From: Chitinophagaceae bacterium UBA1930
Lineage (GTDB): Bacteria > Bacteroidota > Bacteroidia > Chitinophagales > Chitinophagaceae
Assembly (NCBI GenBank): GCA_002337145.1
Contig: DDFK01000001.1
Location: 434,001-498,000, forward strand
Direction: 5' to 3'
DNA length: 64,000 nucleotides
Positions 28,597 to 38,082 of this stretch are shown piece after piece; within the stretch, counting starts at the first letter, position 1; every line of letters begins with the position of its first letter. The position numbers were made by a program, and so were the translations under genes. The notes below the pieces were generated by a model. That model searched no databases, had not been told where the DNA came from, and saw nothing but the letters and a program-made list of their open reading frames with translations.

Positions 28597-29117
28597 TATT
28601 TTTTAATGAATTCGTACGTGTAGCTAACCAGCAGTTTGTTGGTGGTGGCATCTTTCTTTTGCACAATCAATTTAAGCACTGGGCTTGCTGGTGTTGGGTA
28701 AGCACTGATGGTTAATTGTTGTGTGATGGTACCATTGGTTAGCGTTATGATGGTTGGTACAGTTGGATTGTCAGTTGTCCAGTTGCCATTGGTAAGTTTT
28801 ACAATGGCTGGTGAATTGCCCAGTACGGTAGTGAAAGTTGTTGGTGTAAGCCCGTTTCCGTTGAATGTAATCTGCAGGTCGGCGTATGGATACACGGTTG
28901 TAATGTCCTGTTCCTGTACATTGATGGATGGGTTGTTGAATGCCAGGTATTTTGCATTTTCGTCTGCCTGTGTAACCTTGTTTATTTTCCAGGTACCCAT
29001 CAATGAGGTAATGGGGGTTACAGGGTCGCCAACGGATTTATAGTCTTTCGGTTCGCAGGATTGCAATAGGCAAACCGCAACAGAAAGCAGCATGATATTT
29101 AGAATTGTTTTTTTCAT
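28596..29117 (-). CDS. Sus-locus lipoprotein (DUF5004-like)
   Basis: The 173-aa lipoprotein has signal MKKTILNIMLLSVAVCLLQSC with lipobox LQSC. The mature part starts with LMGTWKINKVTQADENAKYL and is a small lipocalin-like beta domain (TFNGNGLTPTTFTTVLGN, TNGNWTTDNPTVPTIITL), the general plan of DUF5004 proteins encoded after SusD. Position after susD and coupling to the next gene indicate a role in surface glycan handling. No catalytic residues are expected. The DUF assignment is from recall, the lipoprotein call is direct. Confidence 0.75.
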   Translation of the reverse strand: MKKTILNIMLLSVAVCLLQSCEPKDYKSVGDPVTPITSLMGTWKINKVTQADENAKYLAFNNPSINVQEQDITTVYPYADLQITFNGNGLTPTTFTTVLGNSPAIVKLTNGNWTTDNPTVPTIITLTNGTITQQLTISAYPTPASPVLKLIVQKKDATTNKLLVSYTYEFIKK

Positions 29118-29142
29118 ATTGAATTGTTTTGCTGGTTTATGA

Positions 29143-30543
29143 TTAGAAGCAACCTCCTTCGGGGTTCATGATAAAAGGTGCATAAGCATCTTTTTCTGAT
29201 TTGGGGAATTGCAGTATGAAGCCATTGCAGTTCCAGGGAGATGAAGGGCTTCTCCTGTCGAGGTTGTTACCTGTTCTTACACCAATCCTTTTTATTTCCT
29301 GTAGGCGGTTACCTTCTGCTACCATTTCCAGTTCACGCTCCAAACGTGTGGTGGCAATAACCGATGCTGCACTTGCAGTTGGCAACAAATTGTACGTGGT
29401 ACTTCCGTAGGCCCTGGTGGTAATATCATTGATGTCGGTAATGGCCGTTGCCAATGTTGCGGTACCCATTTCTGCACCTGCTTCTGCACGTATCAGTTTC
29501 ATTTCGGTTAAGTGCCCAATGGGTACTTCAAAATAGTTCTTGTTGTATTTGGTTGATACGAAGTAACCTGCCTGCAATGTGCTGCTGTACCAGGCTTTTC
29601 TTGTATCGTAGGGTTTTAAAGTGGCATAGTTGAAGAAGGATGCAGTGAAGTTGCAACCGGGTATGCTTTGGTCTGACCTGAAGTTGTTCCGCAGTTCATT
29701 GCCCGGTGTGTAGTGACCAACCTGGTTGGCAATACGCAGGATGGGCTCTTTGGAGTTGCCATCGGAGAACCTGTCGTTGTAGTTATTGTCTAACTGAAAC
29801 TTGTTGCTTGCAATGACTGCATTGGCAAAGAAGTAGGCAGAGTCGAACCTGTTCATCTGAAAGTACACTTTGGCCAAGTAGGCATCTGCTGCCCATTTGG
29901 AAGCTGTGTAGAATTTGCCACCGTCGGTTGTTGTTGGCAACAGTGCATCTGCCGTACGCAGGTCTGCAATAATCTGTGCATACACTTGTGCTACGGTTGA
30001 GCGTGGCAGGTTTTCTGAATTGGCATTTAAACGGATAGCAATACCGTTGTGCGAATTGTCGGCAGAGTAGCCATAAGGCTGTGCAAACAGACGCACCAAT
30101 TCAAAATGTGCCACACCCCTAAAAAATTTTGCCTGTCCTTCAAAGGATTGCCTGACTGCATCGGTATTGGCCTTGCTTAGGTTTGCCAGTACCCTGTTGC
30201 TCATGGAAATAAGCTTGTATCCTTTTGAATACATATTGTCCCTTGTATCTCCATTAATGGAGTTCTGCCTTTTGAATATCTCTGCATAGTCGCCTGTAAA
30301 CCTGTCGCCATTCAAATGGTCGGCCAGCAGTTCGCTCACTACCTGTACACGCCCACCCATAAAATCGTCATCGGCCAAATAGGTGTAGCCACCATTTAAA
30401 AAAGCGGCCACGCCTGCTTCGTCTTTCAACGCAACTTCTTCCGTCATCTGGCCTTCTGGTGGCCTTTCCAAAAACTTCTTGCAAGATGCCGTTAAGAGTA
30501 CGGCACTTAAACAGGTTGCTGATATAATATGTTTTGCTTTCAT
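29143..30543 (-). CDS. susD: SusD/RagB-family starch-binding outer-membrane lipoprotein
   Basis: The 466-aa protein has a lipoprotein signal (MKAKHIISATCLSAVLLTASC), an N-terminal SusD-like region beginning KKFLERPPEGQMTEEVAL, TPR-like helices (AYLAKVYFQMNRFDSAYFFANAVI) and the characteristic C-terminal block (MKLIRAEAGAEMG, LERELEMVAEGNRLQEIKRIG). SusD caps the SusC pore and captures glycan chains. It follows susC after a 22-base gap and precedes the DUF5004-like gene, the standard order in Sus operons. Confidence 0.95.
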   Translation of the reverse strand: MKAKHIISATCLSAVLLTASCKKFLERPPEGQMTEEVALKDEAGVAAFLNGGYTYLADDDFMGGRVQVVSELLADHLNGDRFTGDYAEIFKRQNSINGDTRDNMYSKGYKLISMSNRVLANLSKANTDAVRQSFEGQAKFFRGVAHFELVRLFAQPYGYSADNSHNGIAIRLNANSENLPRSTVAQVYAQIIADLRTADALLPTTTDGGKFYTASKWAADAYLAKVYFQMNRFDSAYFFANAVIASNKFQLDNNYNDRFSDGNSKEPILRIANQVGHYTPGNELRNNFRSDQSIPGCNFTASFFNYATLKPYDTRKAWYSSTLQAGYFVSTKYNKNYFEVPIGHLTEMKLIRAEAGAEMGTATLATAITDINDITTRAYGSTTYNLLPTASAASVIATTRLERELEMVAEGNRLQEIKRIGVRTGNNLDRRSPSSPWNCNGFILQFPKSEKDAYAPFIMNPEGGCF

Positions 30544-30565
30544 TTGTTTTGTTATTAGGGTTCAA

Positions 30566-33500
30566 TTAAAAGTTTACATTCAAACCAAACACGACTGACC
30601 TTTGCGTTGGTGCAGTGAGGTAAGTAATGTTCGGGCTCAGGTTCCTATCCTGTGCATTTTCAAAGTCCCTTGTTATTTCAGGGTCGCCGCCAGGATATTT
30701 TGTAAACGTTAATAGATTGGTTGCCGTAAGCGATAAGCGTATGCCCGTTAAGCCAAGTTTCTTTAAACGGGTCTTGTCTATATTATAGCTTAAAGTCAGT
30801 TCACGCAGTCGTAAATAATCTGCATCACGCAGGAACATGGTTGAGTTGAACTGGTCTTCGCTAGGTACGCCGGGGTACAATGTTGCATCACTTGTTAGTC
30901 TTGGGTATTGTGACAGGTCACCGGGTTTCTGCCAGCGGTCCAACATGTCCTTACGGAAGTTCCAGTTCTTTTTAGATATACCGAGGAACTGGTATTTGGC
31001 AGAGTTTTCATAAATATTTCCACCAATAACAAAAGAAAACAAGGTAGAAAGGTTGAAGCCTTTGTAGCTAAGCGATGAATTGAAACCACCAATATAATCG
31101 GGCATTACGCTACCAGCATATACCCTATTGTCTAATGAGAAAGTTTTTGTTTGTTTGCCTGCTTTGTCTAACCAAATGGGCAATCCGTCAGCAGGGTCTG
31201 TACCATAGTATCTTACCAAATAGTTCACGCCCAATGGCAGGCCCTTTACAATACGTGTATCGTTGGTACCGCCCGTTACTGCATCTGGACCTAACTCATA
31301 TTCCAGTACCACGTTCCTGTTTTTGGCAATATTGCCACCAATGCTCCATTGCACTTTCTTGTTGTCAACCAGTTTCAGGTTGGCACTGAACTCAATGCCT
31401 TCATTCAGGATCTTGCTGTCACTTAAATTCCTGGGCAACGATTTATAGCCAGTTGATTGTTGCACCGCAGGATACAGGATGATATCGGTAGTTGTTTTGT
31501 GGTAGTAGGCAATTTCGCCAGTAAGTTTATTACCAAATAAAGCAAACTCAACGGCGGCATCTATGTTACGCATGGTTTCCCATTTCAGGTCGGGGTTGCC
31601 CAATGCATCCAGGTATGCTGTACTTTGTGCATTGTAAGGATTGGAACCTATCCTGAAATTATCGTAGTAGATACCCGAAGTAATATTGGCATTACCCACA
31701 ATACCATAGCTGGCCCTAAGCTTTAGGAAGTTGATCTGTTTGATTTTTTTAATGAAGGATTCTTCGCTCATGGTCCATGCACCGGAAACAGCCGGAAAGA
31801 AACCATGCTTGTTGTTGGCACCGAATTTTGAGGAACCATCTACCCTTGCAGTTGCCTGGAATGCGTAGCGGTTTTTGTACACGTAGTTTACACGGGCAAA
31901 GAAGCTGTTGAATGTCCACGCATCTTTTTCTGTTTCGGTAATATAGCCTTTGCTAACAAGGGTATCTTTCTGAAAACGGTAGTCGCTTGCATGCATGTAA
32001 TAAGGTGAACCGTAGAAGCCACCAATTTCGCCGGAATAACCTTTGGTTTTACTTTCCTGTACCTCGGTACCTGCAAGAAAGTTGAACCTGCTGTCTACAG
32101 ATGGGTTCCATAAATAATTGGCTGTAAAAGTTGTGGACCAGTTGGTACCTGTAAAAGGAAAGCGTTTGGCATAACCAGAATCAGGAACGGACTTTAAGGT
32201 CTGTTTGTAAGACTCGAACTGGTCGTCGATGTTGGTAGTATATTCCATAGAGCCCTGTGCCTTTAAGAAAAGGTTTTTAATGGGCTCATATTCCAATGCC
32301 AAACCACCAATCAAACGGTTGTCAATCTCACGGCGTTTGGTTTCGTTGATCCTGCGTACGGGGTTTGCACCGTTGATGTAGTAAGTACCATCGGCATTGT
32401 ACACGGGGTAGATGGGCAGGGCACCACTCATGGCATCGCCAATGCCGCCATCCCATGCAGCTGGCACCCTTTTATTGATGCCACGGTTAAAGCCCGATGT
32501 TAAAGACAGTTTTAAATTTTTCAATAATTTATAGTCCACGTTCAGCCTGGCACTTAACCTTTCGTATGCATTGCTTTTAATGTAACCTGCATTGTTGCTG
32601 TAGGTAATGTTGGCAAAGGTTTTTAGTTTGGCCGTGCCTTGGTTCATGGATAGGCTATGTTCGTTGATGAAACCAGTCTGTGTCAACAGCCCCCACCAAT
32701 CGGTATTAGTGGCCTGTGCCTGTGCCCATGTAAGCGAGCCGGGCAACGTTGCCTGCCCGGGCTTACCATCATTACTCCATGCTTCCTGACGCAGTTGCAG
32801 CCATTCTGCACCGTTCACGAATTGGGGTTTTGCTGCGGCAGAAGAGAAACCAAGTTTAGCTGAATAGCTGAATGAGGGCTTACCATTTTTACCACGCTTG
32901 GTAGTAATCAATATAACACCATTGGCACCACGGCTTCCGTATATACCGGTGGCACCCGCATCTTTTAAAACCTCTACAGATTCTATATCGTTGGGGTTGA
33001 TGGAAGACAATGGATTCTGGTTCATGGCACCCTGGTTGCCCCTTAGGAATGGATCAGAAATAATGGGTATGCCATCCACTACATATAATGGGTCGCCACC
33101 GGCAGAAATGGAACCGATACCGCGGATGCGTATTACGGAACCAGAGCCTGCCAAACCGTTGCCTTGTATTACCTGTACACCGGGGGCCTTACCTTGCAAA
33201 GCCGCTTCAAAACTGGGTACGGGCACATTGGCTATTTTATCGCCACCCACTTTTGCAATGGCACCTGTAACATCTTTCTTGCGTTGCACACCATAACCCA
33301 CCACTACTACTTCATTCAGTTCGCTATTGGATTGTGTAAGGCTAACGGTAATATCGCCTGCACCAATGGCCACTTCTTTATCGGCAAAGCCAATGGATGA
33401 TATGACCAGTGTTTTTGCAGTGGCAGGCACTTTTACCTTAAAGGTTCCGTCTGCACCCGTTTGTGTAACGATCTTTGTTCCTTTTACCATTACCGTTGCG

Positions 33501-33628
33501 TTCTGCAAGGCGGTACCGTCTTTTGAATCGGTCACCTTGCCAGACACAACCTTGTCTTGTGCAATTGCCGATAGGCTGAAGAGCAGCATCGGCAGGATAG
33601 TTGCAATAAGCAGTCGTTTTAGTTTCAT
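30566..33628 (-). CDS. susC: SusC/RagA-family TonB-dependent outer-membrane transporter
   Basis: The 1020-aa protein has a signal peptide (MKLKRLLIATILPMLLFSLSAIAQ), a CarboxypepD-regulatory-like domain (about 25-110, VVSGKVTDSKDGTALQNATV), a TonB plug with PLYVVDGIPI and SIEV-type ESVEVLKDAGATGIYGSRG, and a long 22-strand barrel ending QRSVVFGLNVNF with a terminal Phe. It imports maltooligosaccharides with the SusD lid. The length is normal for the family. It is cotranscribed with susD and downstream of the secreted amylase gene (35-base gap). Confidence 0.95.
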   Translation of the reverse strand: MKLKRLLIATILPMLLFSLSAIAQDKVVSGKVTDSKDGTALQNATVMVKGTKIVTQTGADGTFKVKVPATAKTLVISSIGFADKEVAIGAGDITVSLTQSNSELNEVVVVGYGVQRKKDVTGAIAKVGGDKIANVPVPSFEAALQGKAPGVQVIQGNGLAGSGSVIRIRGIGSISAGGDPLYVVDGIPIISDPFLRGNQGAMNQNPLSSINPNDIESVEVLKDAGATGIYGSRGANGVILITTKRGKNGKPSFSYSAKLGFSSAAAKPQFVNGAEWLQLRQEAWSNDGKPGQATLPGSLTWAQAQATNTDWWGLLTQTGFINEHSLSMNQGTAKLKTFANITYSNNAGYIKSNAYERLSARLNVDYKLLKNLKLSLTSGFNRGINKRVPAAWDGGIGDAMSGALPIYPVYNADGTYYINGANPVRRINETKRREIDNRLIGGLALEYEPIKNLFLKAQGSMEYTTNIDDQFESYKQTLKSVPDSGYAKRFPFTGTNWSTTFTANYLWNPSVDSRFNFLAGTEVQESKTKGYSGEIGGFYGSPYYMHASDYRFQKDTLVSKGYITETEKDAWTFNSFFARVNYVYKNRYAFQATARVDGSSKFGANNKHGFFPAVSGAWTMSEESFIKKIKQINFLKLRASYGIVGNANITSGIYYDNFRIGSNPYNAQSTAYLDALGNPDLKWETMRNIDAAVEFALFGNKLTGEIAYYHKTTTDIILYPAVQQSTGYKSLPRNLSDSKILNEGIEFSANLKLVDNKKVQWSIGGNIAKNRNVVLEYELGPDAVTGGTNDTRIVKGLPLGVNYLVRYYGTDPADGLPIWLDKAGKQTKTFSLDNRVYAGSVMPDYIGGFNSSLSYKGFNLSTLFSFVIGGNIYENSAKYQFLGISKKNWNFRKDMLDRWQKPGDLSQYPRLTSDATLYPGVPSEDQFNSTMFLRDADYLRLRELTLSYNIDKTRLKKLGLTGIRLSLTATNLLTFTKYPGGDPEITRDFENAQDRNLSPNITYLTAPTQRSVVFGLNVNF

Positions 33629-33663
33629 AATTGGTTGAGTTTTCTGTTTTCGAGTGAAAGATT

Positions 33664-36600
33664 TTATGGTGTCACCAAATATTTTAATGTCCTTTTTTTA
33701 TCGTTGAATTGTACCTGCAACAGGTACATGCCACTTGCCAACAGTTTGGAATGCATGGCTGTGGCAGTGGATATTTTGTAAGTGCCTTTGGGTTTGTATC
33801 CGTTTACCAGTACAGCAACAGGTTTGCTGTTGATATCCGTCAATGACATCTGCATATTGCCACTTTGCAACAAACTGTATTCAACAGTTGAGGGCTGTGC
33901 AGATGGGTTGGGATATATACTGACTTTGTACCCATCTACATAGCCTGATGAATCCCTGCGGGGGTTAGTGATGGTAGTTGTGCTGAGCGACAATACAGTG
34001 CCCGCAACATTCCTGTCGGTATATACATAGTATTCGCCGGGTTGCAGTGTTATGGATTCCACCGTGCCTGTAGCTGTTTTGGTTGTGCCCGTTAAGTAAC
34101 TGTACCATAAGCCTGCACCGGGAAAAACAATAGAGGCGGTTTGAGGAACCACATCAAAATTGCCTATCACAAATATTTTTAAAGAGGCATCTGTTACGGC
34201 CATTGTTTTAATGGCACCACCCAGGTTGTAACTGATATTGTTGGTAGTAAATGCATTGAAGTATAGCGGGTATGTTTTTAGCTTGATGAGTTTTGCATAC
34301 ACATCGTACAGGGCTTTTCTATCGGTGTTTTGATAATAGTCCCACTTAATAGGTTTGGGGCCAGTGCGGCAACTGTCTTTATTGATGCCGTTTTCGCAAA
34401 GGTTGATAGATGAGTCATAACCCAATTCGCCAAACTGCCATAGCATTTTAGGGCCGGGTATCATGGTCCAGAAAGCTGTTGCCATGGCGTTACGCTGTAA
34501 ACCTACATTTAGGTTCTTTACATCGTAAGCAGTATTGGAACTATTGCCGTAGCGAAGGTTCTTGTACATGAGCCTTTCTTCATCATGGCTTTCCTGATAG
34601 CTTACAAGAAAGGGATTTGTCCAGCCACGGTTGGTAAATATGCTATACTGGAAATTGGATGTTGGTACCCAACCCATGGTTGCTTCATTGAAGTCGTGGT
34701 TGCCATTGCCCCATAATAGCATGCCGTAGTTAGACAGTTCAATTTCTTCTGCATTGGCGGCAAAGTGTTCTAGTATGCAATAAGCATTGGCAGACTGTGA
34801 TTGCATCTTGTCGTAAATCCTTTTCCAGATAGCAATGCGGCTTGCATCATAGTTGCCCCAGTTGTCTACTTCACTTTGATGGTCGCAGCTTGATGTGGTG
34901 CAAGAATTTACCTGTGTAAAGCCTTTGGAGAGGTCCCATCTAAAACCGTCTATCTTATAATTGGTGAGCCAATGTTCCGTTACCCTATCAACAAAGTCTT
35001 TGGTGGCCTGGCTTTCGTGATTAAAGTCGTAACCAACATTGTATGGGTGCTTTGCAACGGGGTTAAACCAGGGACTGTTGGCTGCGGGCCTGTTGTTGGC
35101 AGCATCCCAATACATTTTAACCATGGGCGATTGACCAAAAGAATGGTTCATGGCAATGTCCATGATTACGGCAATGCCTTTGTTGTGACATGCATCAATA
35201 AATTGTTTCAGTGCCGTTTCTGTTCCGTAATATTTATCGGGGGCAAAGTAAAAGCTTGGATTATAGCCCCAACTGATGTTGCCTTCAAACTCATTGATAG
35301 GCATCAGTTCAATAGCATTAATACCTAAACGTTTAAAGTAATTCAATGTATCGGTCAGGGTTTGCCAATCGTGCCTGGCTATAAAGTCACGCAGCAATAG
35401 TTCATATACAACCAGGTTCTTTTTATCGGGTCGTACATAACTGGTAGCCGTCCAGGTATAAGCAGGTTTCTGTGTCTGCAAAATGCTTACGATGCCTGTT
35501 GTTTTGGTTGATGGGTAAGCTTTTAAAGCAGGATAGGTTACAGTAGGTATATAAGGATCGTTGTCCTGGTCCAATACTTTTTCTGTATAGTAATCGGCAA
35601 TTCTTAAGCTTCCATCAATCAAATATTGGTATGCATATTCCACACCTGGAGTAAGCCCTGTAAGTGTTATCCAGTAACGGTTTCCATCGGGCGTCTGGTT
35701 CAGTTGGGCAGCTGTGGCTTCTGTCCAGTTATTGAAATCGCCCAATACAGCAACACGTGTTTTATTGGGTGCGTACAGTACCAATGTTGCAGTAGTAGGG
35801 TCGCTTGTATTGTAGTTAATGCCATCCCTTACACCAGTTGGCAATGGGGCAACATTTACAATGCTGCCTGCGGAAAACGTTACCGTATCCCTTACGGTTG
35901 TGGCACCGTTTATTGCTTCGGCAACGATGGTTTGCGTGCCAGTAACCGTAATGGTTGGCACAGCAGTAATTTGTGTGGCTGATGAAACCGTGTTGATGAT
36001 GGAGCCATTAAAGTACAAGTTCATAGTAGATGCCTGGCTTGCATTGGCAGTTATGGAAACCGTATTGCCCACCACTTTTGTAATGGGCTCTGTAGTACCC
36101 AAGTAGTTGGGTTTGCGGTAAGGTTCATCAATCCGTACAAATAGGTTGTTGGTATATACAGGCACATACATATCTGACCCATCAGCATTGGCCAGTTTGC
36201 TGGAACCATTACTGTTCCTGAACAGGATGGCAATTTTGAGTATATGTTCATTGGGGTCTGTTAGGCCAAAAAAAGTACGCAGGCCACCATTAATGGTGTA
36301 CTTCCATTTGTTGGTACCCGCAACTGTGCATTGGGCCAAAGGGTATGCAGTAGAAAAGCTGGCAAAAGGTACATGCTTCCAGTCGCTGGAACTGGTACTG
36401 TAATTGGTTATTACACCCAAGTGCACGTACACATCGCTGGTTGGTGTATAATTCAGCAGGCCCTGGTTGCCCATGGTGGCATCGCAGGTAATGTCTACTA
36501 CCGAAACATTTTCGTCAATAAAACCTGGGTTCCATTTAAGTAACTGGCCATTTGCTGTGGCAAGGCAGCACAGGAGCAGAGCAGTAAATATATATTTCAT
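33664..36600 (-). CDS. T9SS-secreted multidomain GH13 alpha-amylase
   Basis: The 978-aa protein has a signal peptide, an N-terminal beta module (about 20-150) resembling the DUF4961-like protein of this locus, an Ig/FN3-like spacer, a CBM48-type domain (about 250-350, VAVLGDFNNWTEAT), the GH13 barrel and a C-terminal T9SS sorting domain (last 80 residues, VSIYPNPSAQPSTVEYSLL to LLQVQFNDKKRTLKYLV). Catalytic residues are Asp556 (GFRWDLSKG), Glu611 (CILEHFAAN) and Asp673 (ESHDEERL). It would be secreted and attached to the surface to cut starch before SusC/D uptake. It is the first gene of the locus. Confidence 0.93.
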   Translation of the reverse strand: MKYIFTALLLCCLATANGQLLKWNPGFIDENVSVVDITCDATMGNQGLLNYTPTSDVYVHLGVITNYSTSSSDWKHVPFASFSTAYPLAQCTVAGTNKWKYTINGGLRTFFGLTDPNEHILKIAILFRNSNGSSKLANADGSDMYVPVYTNNLFVRIDEPYRKPNYLGTTEPITKVVGNTVSITANASQASTMNLYFNGSIINTVSSATQITAVPTITVTGTQTIVAEAINGATTVRDTVTFSAGSIVNVAPLPTGVRDGINYNTSDPTTATLVLYAPNKTRVAVLGDFNNWTEATAAQLNQTPDGNRYWITLTGLTPGVEYAYQYLIDGSLRIADYYTEKVLDQDNDPYIPTVTYPALKAYPSTKTTGIVSILQTQKPAYTWTATSYVRPDKKNLVVYELLLRDFIARHDWQTLTDTLNYFKRLGINAIELMPINEFEGNISWGYNPSFYFAPDKYYGTETALKQFIDACHNKGIAVIMDIAMNHSFGQSPMVKMYWDAANNRPAANSPWFNPVAKHPYNVGYDFNHESQATKDFVDRVTEHWLTNYKIDGFRWDLSKGFTQVNSCTTSSCDHQSEVDNWGNYDASRIAIWKRIYDKMQSQSANAYCILEHFAANAEEIELSNYGMLLWGNGNHDFNEATMGWVPTSNFQYSIFTNRGWTNPFLVSYQESHDEERLMYKNLRYGNSSNTAYDVKNLNVGLQRNAMATAFWTMIPGPKMLWQFGELGYDSSINLCENGINKDSCRTGPKPIKWDYYQNTDRKALYDVYAKLIKLKTYPLYFNAFTTNNISYNLGGAIKTMAVTDASLKIFVIGNFDVVPQTASIVFPGAGLWYSYLTGTTKTATGTVESITLQPGEYYVYTDRNVAGTVLSLSTTTITNPRRDSSGYVDGYKVSIYPNPSAQPSTVEYSLLQSGNMQMSLTDINSKPVAVLVNGYKPKGTYKISTATAMHSKLLASGMYLLQVQFNDKKRTLKYLVTP

Positions 36601-36792
36601 ACGCTAAGCAATCACCGTTAAACAAAGTGTTTGGTACAGTCGTTTTCTAAAGGCGGCATTTTTCAGTTTTAAAGAAGTAACAGCAGTCGTGTCGGTCCTA
36701 AAAAATGAAATATTTATTTATGGTAAGTCATTACAAAAGCAGTAGTTTCTCTAAAGAGTGTATAAGGCAGATGTATGACAAGCAAACTCGTT

Positions 36793-36810
36793 TTGTTAAA
36801 ATCTTAACAA
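36793..36810. promoter_or_regulatory. Inverted repeat, candidate operator
   Basis: TTGTTAAAATCTTAACAA has two perfect 7-base arms around a 4-base centre. It lies between the divergent starch locus and lytS-like gene, about 190 bases upstream of each start. A dimeric regulator site is inferred; no regulator is assigned. Confidence 0.4.
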
Positions 36811-36897
36811 ATGTAAAGTCAAAAAAAAGTATTGTACTGCTGCTTATTTATACAACAGCATTATTTCCATCAACAACCCAAAAACACTACTAATGCT

Positions 36898-36965
36898 GTT
36901 TGTATAAGAAACATCGTCGTTTGTATAAAGATTGGTAGGCAGTACACCCAAAATGAATAGATTTG
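36898..36965 (+). promoter_or_regulatory. Direct repeats with LytTR-like spacing and a TAGATTTG -7 box
   Basis: GTTTGTATAA occurs at 36898-36907 and again at 36919-36928, 21 bases apart, the spacing typical of the paired 9-base sites bound by LytTR regulators. TAGATTTG (36958-36965) matches the Bacteroidota -7 consensus exactly and is 16 bases before the kinase start; the -33 box is weak (ATTG, spacing 23), as expected for an activated promoter. This suggests autoregulation by the neighbouring LytTR protein. All is inference from pattern. Confidence 0.4.
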
Positions 36966-36981
36966 GTTTACAAAAAGCCAT

Positions 36982-38082
36982 ATGACAAGAACGAGTAGAC
37001 CCATGCCCATGGCCGATATACTGGCCATAGACCGTTTGAACAAATGGCGGGTGTATTTTGTTTACTGGTTCACCTATATCCTGTTCTTTACTTTTTTGCA
37101 GGCCGGCGCCCAGCACCAGTACCTCACTGCTTTTTTGACCGAGTTGATCAGCCTTCCACTGAAAATCCTCTTTGTATATATTGTGCTGGATGTGTTCATG
37201 AAGAAACTGCTGTACAGTAAACGTTCGCTGGTATATGTGCTGTATTATTTGGCATTGCTGTTACTATTTGCTTTTATACAGCGTATTGCCGACAATTATA
37301 TCAACATTAAATATTTCTTGCATTGGGAGATGCAGCCCTTGCTGGAACCCGGCCCTTATGTGCACAACATACTCAAGTTCCAGTTTGTGGCGGCCATACC
37401 GTTTTCTTTCAAACTGTTTTCGTACCTGGCAAAAGAAAAGAACAAAAGCTATTTTATTGAAGGCGAAAAGATGGCGGCAGAACTGAACTTTTTACGCAAC
37501 CAGTTCCATCCACATTTTATATTCAATGTGCTGAATAGCCTGTATTCAAAGATCCTGAACAAATCAGAAGACTCGGCAGATATTGTGCTGAAGATCTCTT
37601 CCATTATCCGTTTCACTTTGTACGACATCAACACGCCTTTGATCAGCCTTGAAAAAGAGATCAGTTACCTCAACGATTATATTGCCCTGCAACGCATGCG
37701 TTTTGACAAACAGCTTGAATTGAGCTGCACCATTACCACCGATTACGACAACAAGTTCATTGAACCTTTTTTATTGATACCTTTCGTTGAAAATGCCTTT
37801 AAATACTGCAATACAGAAGAGTCGGGTTATGGATGGATCACCATTTACATTTCGGTAAAAGATGAATGGCTTACCATGAAGATTGAGAACAGCATTGGCA
37901 GTAACAAAGTACAGGAAGAAGACCTGCCCGCTTCGCAACTGAACAATCATGGCATCGGGTTAAACAATGTAAAGCGTAGGTTGGAACTCTCCTATCCCGA
38001 TACCCATGTACTAAAGATTGTACCAGGTGAAGAAAGCTTCTTTGTATCGCTCAAAATAAAACTCTATGCAAACAACCAATAA
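36982..38082 (+). CDS. LytS/YehU-type sensor histidine kinase
   Basis: The 366-aa protein has four predicted membrane segments in residues 22-150, no obvious extracellular sensor domain, then the His_kinase domain with LRNQFHPHFIFNVLNSL, where His178 is the likely phosphorylated residue, and a GHKL ATPase domain with LIPFVENAFKYC (N box) and NNHGIGLNNVKRRL (G box). The length is typical. It overlaps the next gene by 17 bases. It is divergent from the starch locus, so control of that locus is possible but not shown. An alternative start is the Met at residue 8 or 10. Confidence 0.92.
   Translation: MTRTSRPMPMADILAIDRLNKWRVYFVYWFTYILFFTFLQAGAQHQYLTAFLTELISLPLKILFVYIVLDVFMKKLLYSKRSLVYVLYYLALLLLFAFIQRIADNYINIKYFLHWEMQPLLEPGPYVHNILKFQFVAAIPFSFKLFSYLAKEKNKSYFIEGEKMAAELNFLRNQFHPHFIFNVLNSLYSKILNKSEDSADIVLKISSIIRFTLYDINTPLISLEKEISYLNDYIALQRMRFDKQLELSCTITTDYDNKFIEPFLLIPFVENAFKYCNTEESGYGWITIYISVKDEWLTMKIENSIGSNKVQEEDLPASQLNNHGIGLNNVKRRLELSYPDTHVLKIVPGEESFFVSLKIKLYANNQ

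Larger units (their letters stand above)
36601..36981. other. Divergent intergenic region between Sus locus and LytS/LytTR genes
   Basis: This 381-base A/T-rich gap must hold promoters for both the starch locus and the two-component genes. It contains an inverted repeat at 36793-36810, two direct repeats at 36898-36907 and 36919-36928, and a TAGATTTG box at 36958-36965, listed separately. No gene was found in it: the frame at 36705-36893 overlaps the inverted repeat and has no recognisable features. Confidence 0.6.
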
